Source of the DNA: Rhodospirillales bacterium
GTDB lineage: Bacteria; Pseudomonadota; Alphaproteobacteria; UBA828
Reading direction: 5' to 3'
DNA length: 7,138 nucleotides
NCBI GenBank assembly: GCA_026712885.1
Contig: JAPOPO010000139.1
Location: 1-7,138, forward strand
Positions 1-6,186 of the stretch are shown in pieces. Position 1 is the first letter of the stretch. Every line of letters starts with the position of its first letter. The position numbers and the translations under genes were made by a program. The notes beneath the pieces are model-generated. The model saw only the letters and a list, made by a program, of their open reading frames with translations. It ran no database searches and was not told the origin of the DNA.

Positions 1-1128
1 AGCGCCATGCGCTACACGACCGTGGAGCTCGGCGAGCTGGAGGCACGGATTACCGGCGCGGCCGACAAGGCGCTCAGCCTGGAGCAGGCGCACTTCGACG
101 ACCTCCGCGCCGATGTCGTCCGCCGGGCCGAGGATATCGCGCGGGCCGCCGGCGCGCTGGCCGCGCTCGACGTGGCCCAGGGGTTGGCGCAGCTCGCCGT
201 CGAGCGCCGCTATACGCGGCCTATTGTCGACGACACGACCGCCTTCGAGATCAAGGGCGGCCGGCACCCGGTGGTGGAAGCCATGGGCGCAGGCGGGGAC
301 ACACCCTTCGTCCCCAACGATTGCGACCTGGGCGAGGACGCCCGGATCTGGCTGGTCACCGGCCCCAACATGGCCGGCAAGAGCACCTTCCTGCGCCAGA
401 ATGCGCTGATCGCGGTGCTGGCGCAGATGGGCTCCTTCGTGCCCGCCGCCTCCGCCCGGATCGGCGTGGTGGACCGGCTCTTCTCCCGCGTCGGCGCGGC
501 CGACGACCTCGCGCGTGGGCGTTCCACCTTCATGGTGGAGATGGTGGAGACCGCCGCCATCCTCAATCAGGCCGGCGCGCGCGCGTTGGTGATCCTCGAC
601 GAGATCGGCCGCGGCACCGCCACTTACGACGGGCTCTCCATTGCCTGGGCCGCGATCGAGCATCTGCACGACGGCAATCGCTGCCGCGCCCTCTTCGCGA
701 CCCACTATCACGAGCTCACCGCGCTCGCCCAGAAGCTCGACCGGCTCGCCTGCCACACCATGCGGATCAAGGAGTGGAAGGGGAGCGTGGTGTTCCTGCA
801 CGAAGTGGCGCCGGGTGCGGCGGATCGCTCCTACGGCATTCACGTGGCGCGCCTCGCGGGGCTGCCCGAGGCGGTTCTGACCCGCGCGGAGGCGGTGCTG
901 GCGGTGCTGGAGCAGGGCGAGAAGGCCTCCGCCGCCGCCAGGCTCGCGAACGACCTGCCCCTCTTCCAGGCCCGACCGGCTCCCGCGCTGCCTGAGCCCC
1001 CGCCCGATCCGCTCCGCGCCCGCCTCGCAGCCATCAACCCCGACGACCTCACGCCCAGGGACGCGCTGGAACTCGTCTACGCGCTCCGCGCCGGGCTCGA
1101 CGACGATGAGGAGGGGCCAGCGCCCTGA
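1..1128 (+). CDS. mutS: DNA mismatch repair protein MutS, C-terminal part (5' end cut by window edge)
   Basis: This is the C-terminal 375 codons of MutS, the homodimeric ATPase that recognises mismatches and starts methyl-directed or strand-directed repair. The frame is open from base 1, so the ATG at 7 is an internal methionine and not the start. Full-length MutS is about 850-900 residues, so roughly the N-terminal 500 (mismatch-binding, connector and most of the lever domains) lie outside. Numbering from the Met at 7, the end of the clamp/lever helices is at about 1-70, Walker A GPNMAGKST at 119-127, the DDLARGRSTFMVEM segment at 166-179, Walker B ILDEIGRGT at 196-204 and THYHEL at 232-237. 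A Pro-rich linker (322-335) leads to the conserved C-terminal NPDDLTPRDALELVYAL segment, followed by an acidic tail. All ATPase motifs are intact. A second, diverged copy lies inverted at 6183-7138. The next gene downstream is an unrelated oxidoreductase. Confidence 0.96.
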   Translation, partial: SAMRYTTVELGELEARITGAADKALSLEQAHFDDLRADVVRRAEDIARAAGALAALDVAQGLAQLAVERRYTRPIVDDTTAFEIKGGRHPVVEAMGAGGDTPFVPNDCDLGEDARIWLVTGPNMAGKSTFLRQNALIAVLAQMGSFVPAASARIGVVDRLFSRVGAADDLARGRSTFMVEMVETAAILNQAGARALVILDEIGRGTATYDGLSIAWAAIEHLHDGNRCRALFATHYHELTALAQKLDRLACHTMRIKEWKGSVVFLHEVAPGAADRSYGIHVARLAGLPEAVLTRAEAVLAVLEQGEKASAAARLANDLPLFQARPAPALPEPPPDPLRARLAAINPDDLTPRDALELVYALRAGLDDDEEGPAP

Positions 1129-1137
1129 CCGGCCGCG
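167..1137 (+). repeat. Left arm of the mutS inverted repeat
   Basis: This segment is homologous, in opposite orientation, to about 6173-7138. The proteins differ at 19 of 310 aligned positions. In a hand-aligned 180-base stretch (361-540) there are 14 base differences, of which 10 are silent and 4 fall in two adjacent codons (Ala-Ser against Asp-Glu). Similarity runs through the stop codon into TGACCGGCCGC and then is lost. The outer limit of the arm is set only by the right window edge, so the repeat may be longer. Confidence 0.9.
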
Positions 1138-1167
1138 CCCTGCTCACGAGACGGCGTCCCCGCGCCG

Positions 1168-1197
1168 TTCAAGTCCGCCGCGCAAGTGCGCTACTAT
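1168..1197 (+). promoter_or_regulatory. Possible promoter for the LLM oxidoreductase gene
   Basis: A -35-like TTCAAG (1168-1173) and a -10-like TACTAT (1192-1197) are separated by 18 bases. They match the sigma-70 consensus at 3/6 and 4/6 positions. They lie in the 131-bp gap between the mutS stop and the ATG at 1260, which would leave a leader of about 55 bases. TACTAT is one of the few AT-rich hexamers in this GC-rich gap. The -35 match is weak, so this is only a candidate, and readthrough from mutS is also possible because I see no terminator after mutS. Confidence 0.25.
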
Positions 1198-1210
1198 GGC
1201 GGCTTCGCGG

Positions 1211-1225
1211 GCGGCCGCAGGCCGC
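1211..1225 (+). other. Small perfect hairpin in the LLM gene leader
   Basis: GCGGCC (1211-1216) and GGCCGC (1220-1225) are perfect reverse complements around the 3-base loop GCA. No T-run follows, so it is not an intrinsic terminator. It lies between the candidate promoter and the ribosome binding site. In DNA this GC-rich it may be chance. Confidence 0.3.
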
Positions 1226-1245
1226 ATCAGCGCGGCGGAGGCCAA

Positions 1246-1252
1246 GGGGGAG
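1246..1252 (+). promoter_or_regulatory. Ribosome binding site for the LLM oxidoreductase
   Basis: The purine-rich stretch AAGGGGGAG precedes the ATG at 1260, leaving 7 bases between GGAG (1249-1252) and the start. This supports ATG 1260 as the start codon. The protein also begins at the expected first beta strand of the LLM barrel (MEFGIAFKGD). Confidence 0.65.
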
Positions 1253-1259
1253 CTGAGGG

Positions 1260-2282
1260 ATGGAGTTCGGGATTGCCTTCAAGGGCGACATAGGGGTCGA
1301 GCGCACCGTCGCCATCGCGCGCCAGTGCGAAGTGGCGGGCTTCGACTATGTCTGGTTCTTCGATTCCCACATCCTCTGGTCGGACTGCTACACCAAGATG
1401 GCGGTCTGCATGGCGAATACCGAGCGTGTGCGCTACGGCCCGCTGGTGACCAACCCCAAGGTGCGCGACTGGTCGGTGGCGGCGAGCCTCTTCGCCACGC
1501 TGAGCGACATCGGTCGCGGGCGCTTCGACATCGCGGTCGGCCGCGGCGACAGCTCCATGAGGGTCATGGGCAAGTCGCCGGCGACGCTGGCCTACACCGC
1601 CGAGTTCTGCAATGCGATGCGCAAGATGGTGGCGGGCGATACCGTGCAGTACGCGGACTGCCCCGAGCCGGTCTACATGGAATGGGTCGCGGGCCACCCC
1701 ATGCCGGTCTGGTTCGCGGCCTACGGGCCCAAGGCGCTCAAGACGGCGGGTGAGGTCGGCGACGGGCTCATCATCCAGCTTGCCGACGTCGGCCTCTGTG
1801 AGTGGTTCGGCAGCCAGGCCAAGGTGGCGGGCGAGGCCGCCGGCCGTGACATGGGGGGCTACCGGGTGCTCTCGGCCGCCCCGGTCTGGGTCGGCGACAA
1901 GGAGGCCGGTGTCGCGCAGACCAAGTGGTTCCCCGCGCTGGTCGGCAACCACGTGGCCGACATCGTGGAGAAGTACGGCGCCGGCACCGACCTCGTGCCC
2001 GACAGCCTCACCGCCTACATCGAGGCGCGGCGCGGCGCGGGCGCGGGCGGCGAGGGCTACAACTACCGCCAGCACGCCGACAAGGTCTCCGACAACACCT
2101 ATTACATCACGCCGGAGATCACGGACTCCTTCTGCATTCTGGGCAAGCCCGACGAGCACGTGGCCAAGCTCAAGGCACTGGAGGCGTCGGGCGTGACCCA
2201 GTTCACGATCTACCTCACCAACGGCTCCGAGGAGCGCATCGTCGCCGACTACGGCGACCACGTGATCCCCGCGTTCCGCTGA
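1260..2282 (+). CDS. LLM class (luciferase-like) flavin- or F420-dependent oxidoreductase
   Basis: This complete 340-residue protein is of the bacterial luciferase-like TIM-barrel superfamily, whose members use FMN or coenzyme F420 for hydride transfer or oxygenation. The beta-1 strand is at residues 1-10. AGFDYVWFFDSHILW is at 26-40, followed by WSVAASLFATLSDIGRGRFDIAVGRGDSS at about 71-99, which holds the family's conserved GR-x-GVGRG-type cofactor segment. PVWFAAYGPKALKTAGEVGDGLI is at about 149-171 and the C-terminal SGVTQFTIYL strand at 310-319. From memory, it resembles the group annotated as TIGR03842 (CPS_4043-like, predicted F420-dependent). I could not check this, so the cofactor is an inference and the substrate is unknown. 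No signal peptide or membrane segment is seen, so it should be cytoplasmic. A Gly/Ala-rich stretch at 257-266 looks like a loop insertion. The gene has a good RBS and its own terminator, so it is probably monocistronic or the last gene after mutS. It is convergent with the molybdenum-enzyme operon. Confidence 0.9.
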   Translation: MEFGIAFKGDIGVERTVAIARQCEVAGFDYVWFFDSHILWSDCYTKMAVCMANTERVRYGPLVTNPKVRDWSVAASLFATLSDIGRGRFDIAVGRGDSSMRVMGKSPATLAYTAEFCNAMRKMVAGDTVQYADCPEPVYMEWVAGHPMPVWFAAYGPKALKTAGEVGDGLIIQLADVGLCEWFGSQAKVAGEAAGRDMGGYRVLSAAPVWVGDKEAGVAQTKWFPALVGNHVADIVEKYGAGTDLVPDSLTAYIEARRGAGAGGEGYNYRQHADKVSDNTYYITPEITDSFCILGKPDEHVAKLKALEASGVTQFTIYLTNGSEERIVADYGDHVIPAFR

Positions 2283-2302
2283 GGGCGGAACTCTTATTTC
2301 TT
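2273..2302 (+). terminator. Intrinsic terminator of the LLM gene, overlapping its stop codon
   Basis: GTTCCGC (2273-2279) pairs perfectly with GCGGAAC (2285-2291) around the 5-base loop TGAGG. A T-rich tail TCTTATTTCTT (2292-2302) follows directly. The TGA stop (2280-2282) is the first three bases of the loop, so the left stem arm encodes the last residues of the protein. A 7-bp stem plus a T-rich tract in very GC-rich DNA is a convincing rho-independent terminator for the + strand. Confidence 0.75.
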
Positions 2303-2442
2303 AACCCTCAGGCGCCGGGCGCTCGCTCCGCTCGCTTGGCTACGCGCCATTCGGCGCGGCGCGCAGTCGCACGCTCCGGCCCGCTTCGCGGCCCGGTCCC
2401 TCTCAAGTTGCACATTCGGTCTGCTGCCTGGTGCCTGATGCG
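2303..2442. other. Convergent intergenic spacer rich in GC palindromes
   Basis: This 140-bp spacer lies between two convergent genes and I see no convincing ORF in it. It holds CGCGCC-ATTC-GGCGCG (2343-2358, perfect 6-bp stem). It also holds an imperfect hairpin at 2376-2396 (two 4-bp stems split by one C/C mismatch, TTC loop). A third, CCTGA-TGCG-TCAGG (2434-2447), overlaps the stop codon of the - strand catalytic subunit. None is followed by a T-run on either strand. They might act as a structured 3' end for the operon mRNA or belong to a dispersed palindromic repeat family. No second copy is visible in this window. Confidence 0.4.
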
Positions 2443-4767
2443 TCAGGACTCTGCACGCCCCTCGATCATCGCGAGGATGGCGGGCGGGTCGAGGGGGACG
2501 GCGCGGACGGTCGCGCCGAAGGGCTCCAGCGCGTCCTCGACGGCGCCGGCGAAGGCCGCAGCGGCCGGGATTGCGCCGCCCTCCCCTACCCCTTTGACCC
2601 CCAGAGGGTTGAGGCTGCAACGGCTCTCCATGTGATGGATCTCGATGGGCGGGATCTCCATGGCCGTCGGGATCAGATAGTCCATGAAGGTCGTGACCAG
2701 CGGCTGGCCGTCCTCATCAAACCTGAGCTTCTCGTAGAAGGCACCGCCGATGCCCTGCGCCGTGCCGCCGAGTATCTGACCCTCGACGATGGTGGGGTTG
2801 ATCATCACCCCGCAGTCGTGGACCACGACGTATGTCTCGATCTCCACCATGCCGGTGGCGATGTCCACGACCACGACCGCGCCGTGGACCCCGCTCGCAA
2901 TCGCGCCATCGGGGGAGCGGTAGTAGTCGGCGGCGCGGAGACCCGGCTCGGCGCCCGCTTGAAGCGTGTTGATGGGATTGGCCGCGTACGCGAGTGCAGC
3001 GAGAGTCACCGCCATCTGCGGCGCGCCCTTCACGTGCACGGCGCCATCCGCCAGCACCAAGTCCTCGGGCGCCACCTCCAGCTCCTCCGAGGCAAGGTCG
3101 AGCGCCTTGGCGCGGACCGCCTTGGCCGCACCGAGCGCAGCACTACCCCCCACCACGGCCGCGCGGCTGGCGAAGGTGCCGACGCCCCAGGCGAAGCGGT
3201 CGCTCCGCCCGCTCTCGACCACCACCTGCTCCGGTGCGACGGCGAGCGTCTCCGCCACGATCTGTGTAAGCGTGGTGTGGTGGCCCTGCCCCTGCGAGGG
3301 AAAGCCGGTCGCCACGTGCACGTGGCCGGTGGGTTCCACGCGGACCTCCACCCCCTCGTAAGGAGAGATGCCAGTGCCCTCGACGAAGAAGGCGATGCCG
3401 GCGCCGCGGAAGATTCCCTGCTCGCGTTCCGCCGGCTGGCCGCGCTTCACGCCCGCGTAGTCAAGCGCGTCGACTGCCTTCGCGAGCTGCAAGGGATAGT
3501 CGCTGTCCCGATGGATGAACGGGGTGTTGCCCTGGAAGATGCGGCCCGAATCCCAGGGGCAGTCCTCGGGCCGCACCAGATTGCGCCGCCTGATCTCGGC
3601 CGCGTCGAGGCCGAGCGCGCGGGCCACGTGGTTCATGGCCGCTTCCGTGACGAAGTTGCCGTGCGGCTGGCCGGCGCCCCGGTAAGGGCTCACGACCGGC
3701 GTGTTGGTGTAGACCGCCTCGTATTCGGTGTGTACCGCCGGGATCTTGTAGGGACCCGGCAGGATGGCCTGGGCGCACTGGGCGTTGATGGGGCCGTAGG
3801 GGCAGTAGGCGCCGCTGTCGTAGAGGAAGCGGTCCTTGATGCCCAGGATGCGCCCGTCCCTGGTCGCCGCCACCTCGATACGGTGCACCATCAGCCGCTC
3901 GTGATTGGAGCCGATGAAGTGCTCTCGACGGTCCTCGATCCACTTGACCGGGCGGTCCAGCAGGCGGGCGGCGAAGGGGATCAGCAGTTCCTCAGGGTAG
4001 ACCAGGAATATCTTGACGCCGAAGCCGCCGCCGACATCCGGCGCGATCACGGTGACGGCGGCTTCCGACAGCCCCAGCTTGTCCGCAATGACACCGCGGG
4101 CCGAGACCGGCGCCTGGGTCGTGTCCCAGATCGTGATCGTGTCGAGGCTCGCATCGTAGCGGGCGACGACGCCGCGGGTCTCCATCGGCTGCGCTGCGCC
4201 CCGCTCGGGCCTGAGCTCCTCGCGCAGCACGAAGTCGGCGGCAGCGAAGGCGCTCTCGATATCACCGGTGTTGTCGGCGGTGCGGCAGGCGACATTGGAA
4301 TCGGTGTCGTCGTGAACCAGCGGCCCGCCCGGCGCCGCTGCAGCCACGAGATCCACCGCCGCCGCCCCGGGCGCATAGTCGACCTCGATCAGGTCGAGCG
4401 CGTCCTCGGCGAGATAGCGGCTGTCGGCCACCACCAGCGCCACCGCCTCGCCGACGAAGCGAACCTGGCCTGGCGCAAGCGCTCGATGGGTGCGTGGATG
4501 GATGAAGCCGGGATCCTCGTTGAGCAACGGCATCGGCATGTTGGCGGCACCCAGGTCCTCGTGGGTGATCACCGCTTGCACGCCAGGGAGTGCAAGCGCC
4601 GCGCGCGCATCGATGCGCGTGAAGCGCGCCTTGGCGTGGGGGCTGCGGAGCACGGCGGCGTGCAGCATGTCGGACAAGTGAACGTCGTCGATGAAGCGCG
4701 CGCGCCCGGTGAGAAGCCGTTCGTCCTCGCGCCGTTCGACCGGCTCGCCGATCAGGCGCGTGGTCAT
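2443..4767 (-). CDS. Xanthine dehydrogenase / CO dehydrogenase family molybdopterin-binding catalytic subunit (large, CoxL-like)
   Basis: This 774-residue catalytic subunit of a molybdenum hydroxylase is slightly shorter than true CO dehydrogenase CoxL (about 809). It would bind the Mo-molybdopterin cytosine dinucleotide cofactor and hydroxylate an unknown substrate. The N-terminal domain opens with the typical GEPVERREDERLLTGRARF (7-25). The first Mo-domain loop GGGFG is at 246-250, the active-site loop PYRGAGQP at 361-368, the cofactor loop GQGHHT at 493-498 and the catalytic glutamate E729 in GVGEGG (726-731). The loop has Gly364 where form I CO dehydrogenase has the Cu-binding Cys, so this is not a classical CO dehydrogenase. 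It resembles the form II motif AYRGAGR but has Gln367 instead of Arg. No signal peptide is seen, so it should be cytoplasmic. ATG 4767 overlaps the small-subunit stop in an ATGA, and GAGGA (4771-4775) just upstream supports this start, so the two are probably translationally coupled. Aldehyde, nicotinate-like or purine-like substrates are all possible. Confidence 0.93.
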   Translation of the reverse strand: MTTRLIGEPVERREDERLLTGRARFIDDVHLSDMLHAAVLRSPHAKARFTRIDARAALALPGVQAVITHEDLGAANMPMPLLNEDPGFIHPRTHRALAPGQVRFVGEAVALVVADSRYLAEDALDLIEVDYAPGAAAVDLVAAAAPGGPLVHDDTDSNVACRTADNTGDIESAFAAADFVLREELRPERGAAQPMETRGVVARYDASLDTITIWDTTQAPVSARGVIADKLGLSEAAVTVIAPDVGGGFGVKIFLVYPEELLIPFAARLLDRPVKWIEDRREHFIGSNHERLMVHRIEVAATRDGRILGIKDRFLYDSGAYCPYGPINAQCAQAILPGPYKIPAVHTEYEAVYTNTPVVSPYRGAGQPHGNFVTEAAMNHVARALGLDAAEIRRRNLVRPEDCPWDSGRIFQGNTPFIHRDSDYPLQLAKAVDALDYAGVKRGQPAEREQGIFRGAGIAFFVEGTGISPYEGVEVRVEPTGHVHVATGFPSQGQGHHTTLTQIVAETLAVAPEQVVVESGRSDRFAWGVGTFASRAAVVGGSAALGAAKAVRAKALDLASEELEVAPEDLVLADGAVHVKGAPQMAVTLAALAYAANPINTLQAGAEPGLRAADYYRSPDGAIASGVHGAVVVVDIATGMVEIETYVVVHDCGVMINPTIVEGQILGGTAQGIGGAFYEKLRFDEDGQPLVTTFMDYLIPTAMEIPPIEIHHMESRCSLNPLGVKGVGEGGAIPAAAAFAGAVEDALEPFGATVRAVPLDPPAILAMIEGRAES

Positions 4768-5252
4768 GGTTCCTCGCCCCGCAGCATCGCCGCAGCCCGG
4801 CGCACCGCCGCTACGATCTGCTGGTAGCCGGTGCAGCGGCAGAGGTTGCCCGAGAGCGCTTGCCTGATCTCAGTGTCGCTCGGCGCCGGGTTTGCAGCGA
4901 GGAACGGTTTCAGGGTCATCAGGATGCCGGGGGTGCAATAGCCGCATTGCAGCCCGTGCTCACGGCGGAACGCCTCCTGCAGCGGGTGCAGCGTCTCGCC
5001 GTCCGCGAGTGATTCCACCGTCTCGATGGAGGCGCCGTCCGCCTGCACCGCAAACATGAGGCAGGAGCGCACAGGTGCGCCTTCCAACAACACCGTGCAG
5101 GCGCCGCAGACGCCGTGCTCGCAGCCGACATGGGTGCCGGTGAGCCTCGCTTCGTGCCGGATGAAGTCCGAGAGCAGGAGTCTGGGTTCGACGCTCCGCT
5201 CGTGCGCCTCGCCGTTGATGGTCACACGGACCGGATGACCGTGATCCGCCAT
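4764..5252 (-). CDS. Molybdenum hydroxylase [2Fe-2S] iron-sulfur subunit (small, CoxS-like)
   Basis: This complete 162-residue electron-transfer subunit is close to the usual length (about 155-170). It carries electrons from the Mo centre to FAD through two [2Fe-2S] clusters. The N-terminal ferredoxin-like domain holds C44, C49, C52 and C64 (C-x4-C-x2-C-x11-C, in GCEHGVCGAC). The C-terminal helical domain holds C103, C106, C138 and C140 (QCGYCTPG and LCRCTGY). All eight cluster ligands are present. The start ATG follows immediately after the TGA of the FAD subunit (TGAATG, no gap), and its own stop overlaps the ATG of the catalytic subunit by 4 bases. The three genes are therefore tightly packed and almost certainly co-translated. 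No export signal is seen. The small subunit is not informative about the substrate. Confidence 0.95.
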   Translation of the reverse strand: MADHGHPVRVTINGEAHERSVEPRLLLSDFIRHEARLTGTHVGCEHGVCGACTVLLEGAPVRSCLMFAVQADGASIETVESLADGETLHPLQEAFRREHGLQCGYCTPGILMTLKPFLAANPAPSDTEIRQALSGNLCRCTGYQQIVAAVRRAAAMLRGEEP

Positions 5253-6119
5253 TCAGCGCCCCAACCTCATGGCCGCATCGCGGCAGGCGCGCTGGGTAAG
5301 CGCCGCCACAAGACGCTGCCGATACCAGGCTGGCGCGTGAGGATCGTCCGCCGGCTCGGAGGCTTCGGCCGCGGCGTTGCCCGCAACCTCGCACGCATCG
5401 CCCTCCGTGCCCCGCTCGGTAAGCACCACCTCCGCCCCACGCATGCGTACAGGCCCCTCACCAGTTCCCGTGACCACGACACGGGCGTCGATACCGCCAG
5501 CGCCGGAGGGCCGCAGCAGCACCGCGACCGCAATCAGCGCGAAGTCCCCCTGCCGGCGCGCGGCCTCCCGAAAGCCCCAGCCGGTGCCCTCGGGCAGCGC
5601 CGGAATCCTAATTTCGGTCAGAAGCTCGTCGGGCGCGAGCGCCGTCTCCATCGTGCCCGCACAGAAATCTTGGGCCTGGATGGTACGGGTGCCCTTAGAT
5701 CCTCGCGCGGTCATTTCGGTGTCGAGAGCCAGCATCACTGCCGGCAACTCCGCCGCCGGGTCGTTGTGCGCAAGGCTGCCGCCGATGGTGCCGCGGTTGC
5801 GAATCTGAGGATGGGCGATGTGGCCGATGGCTTCGGTCAGCAGCGGCCAGCCGCGCCCCACGTCCGGATCGGCCTCGACCGCCGCCTGGCGCGCCATGGC
5901 GCCAATACGGAGCGCGCCATTCTCCACTGCAATTTGGCCGAGCGCGGTGATGCGGTTGAGATCGACCAGGACGGCGGGCCGGGCCAGGCGGAAGTTGAGC
6001 AGCGGCACCAGGCTTTGCCCGCCGGCGAGCGGCCGCGCGTCTGCGCCGTGCGCCGCGAGCAGGGCAACGGCGTCTGCCACCTCGGTCGGGCATTCGTAGG
6101 CGAACGGCGGCGGCTTCAT
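5253..6119 (-). CDS. Molybdenum hydroxylase FAD-binding subunit (medium, CoxM-like)
   Basis: This complete 288-residue flavoprotein subunit is the same length as I recall for characterised CoxM. It takes electrons from the 2Fe-2S subunit and passes them to an outside acceptor (quinone, NAD or oxygen, which cannot be told here). The start MKPPPFAYECP is typical of the family. The two FAD pyrophosphate motifs are AGGQS (32-36) and TIGGS (111-115). The conserved HPQIRNRGTIGGSLAHNDPAAELPA block (103-127) and the C-terminal CO-dehydrogenase flavoprotein domain (about 180-285) follow. A purine run GAGG lies only 2 bases before the ATG, too close to be an ideal Shine-Dalgarno, but the family alignment fixes this start. 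It is the first gene of the operon, 63 bases after the stop of the - strand mutS copy. No molybdenum-cofactor insertion or sulfuration gene (xdhC/coxD type) lies in the window. Confidence 0.94.
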   Translation of the reverse strand: MKPPPFAYECPTEVADAVALLAAHGADARPLAGGQSLVPLLNFRLARPAVLVDLNRITALGQIAVENGALRIGAMARQAAVEADPDVGRGWPLLTEAIGHIAHPQIRNRGTIGGSLAHNDPAAELPAVMLALDTEMTARGSKGTRTIQAQDFCAGTMETALAPDELLTEIRIPALPEGTGWGFREAARRQGDFALIAVAVLLRPSGAGGIDARVVVTGTGEGPVRMRGAEVVLTERGTEGDACEVAGNAAAEASEPADDPHAPAWYRQRLVAALTQRACRDAAMRLGR

Positions 6120-6158
6120 GACCTCGCGCGACCCGGCTGTCGACCCAAGTGTCCCGAT

Positions 6159-6186
6159 CTTATACCGGCGCGCGGCGGCCGGTCAG
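6159..6186 (-). promoter_or_regulatory. Candidate promoter for the molybdenum-hydroxylase operon
   Basis: On the - strand, CTGACC (6186-6181, 4/6 match to TTGACA) and TATAAG (6164-6159, 5/6 match to TATAAT) are 16 bases apart. The -10 ends 39 bases before the FAD-subunit ATG. The -35 overlaps the TGA stop of the upstream mutS copy. No terminator is evident between mutS and the operon, so readthrough from mutS could also contribute. The call is based on consensus match only. Confidence 0.35.

Noticed and set aside
7..9. ATG at 7 as the start of a truncated mutS
   Set aside because: The frame is open to base 1 and the preceding residues fit the MutS family. The truncation is made by the window edge, so no biological truncation can be claimed.
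1129..1259. Intrinsic terminator after the left mutS copy
   Set aside because: Only a 6-bp hairpin (1211-1225) without a T-run is present, and it lies near the next gene's RBS, not just after the mutS stop.
1227..2261. A 344-codon open frame on the - strand, antisense to the LLM gene
   Set aside because: It shows the same mirror-frame effect. It has no known domain and a low-complexity Ala/Arg/His composition, and the + strand protein is clearly real.
2431..4827. A 798-codon open frame on the + strand, antisense to the catalytic subunit
   Set aside because: It is a mirror frame typical of high-GC genes with G/C-biased third positions. The protein is Asp/His/Arg-rich with no recognisable domain, while the opposite strand encodes a full molybdenum hydroxylase subunit with all motifs.
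2443..6119. Annotating the operon as CO dehydrogenase (coxMSL)
   Set aside because: The catalytic loop lacks the Cys that holds copper in form I CO dehydrogenase. Only family membership is supported.
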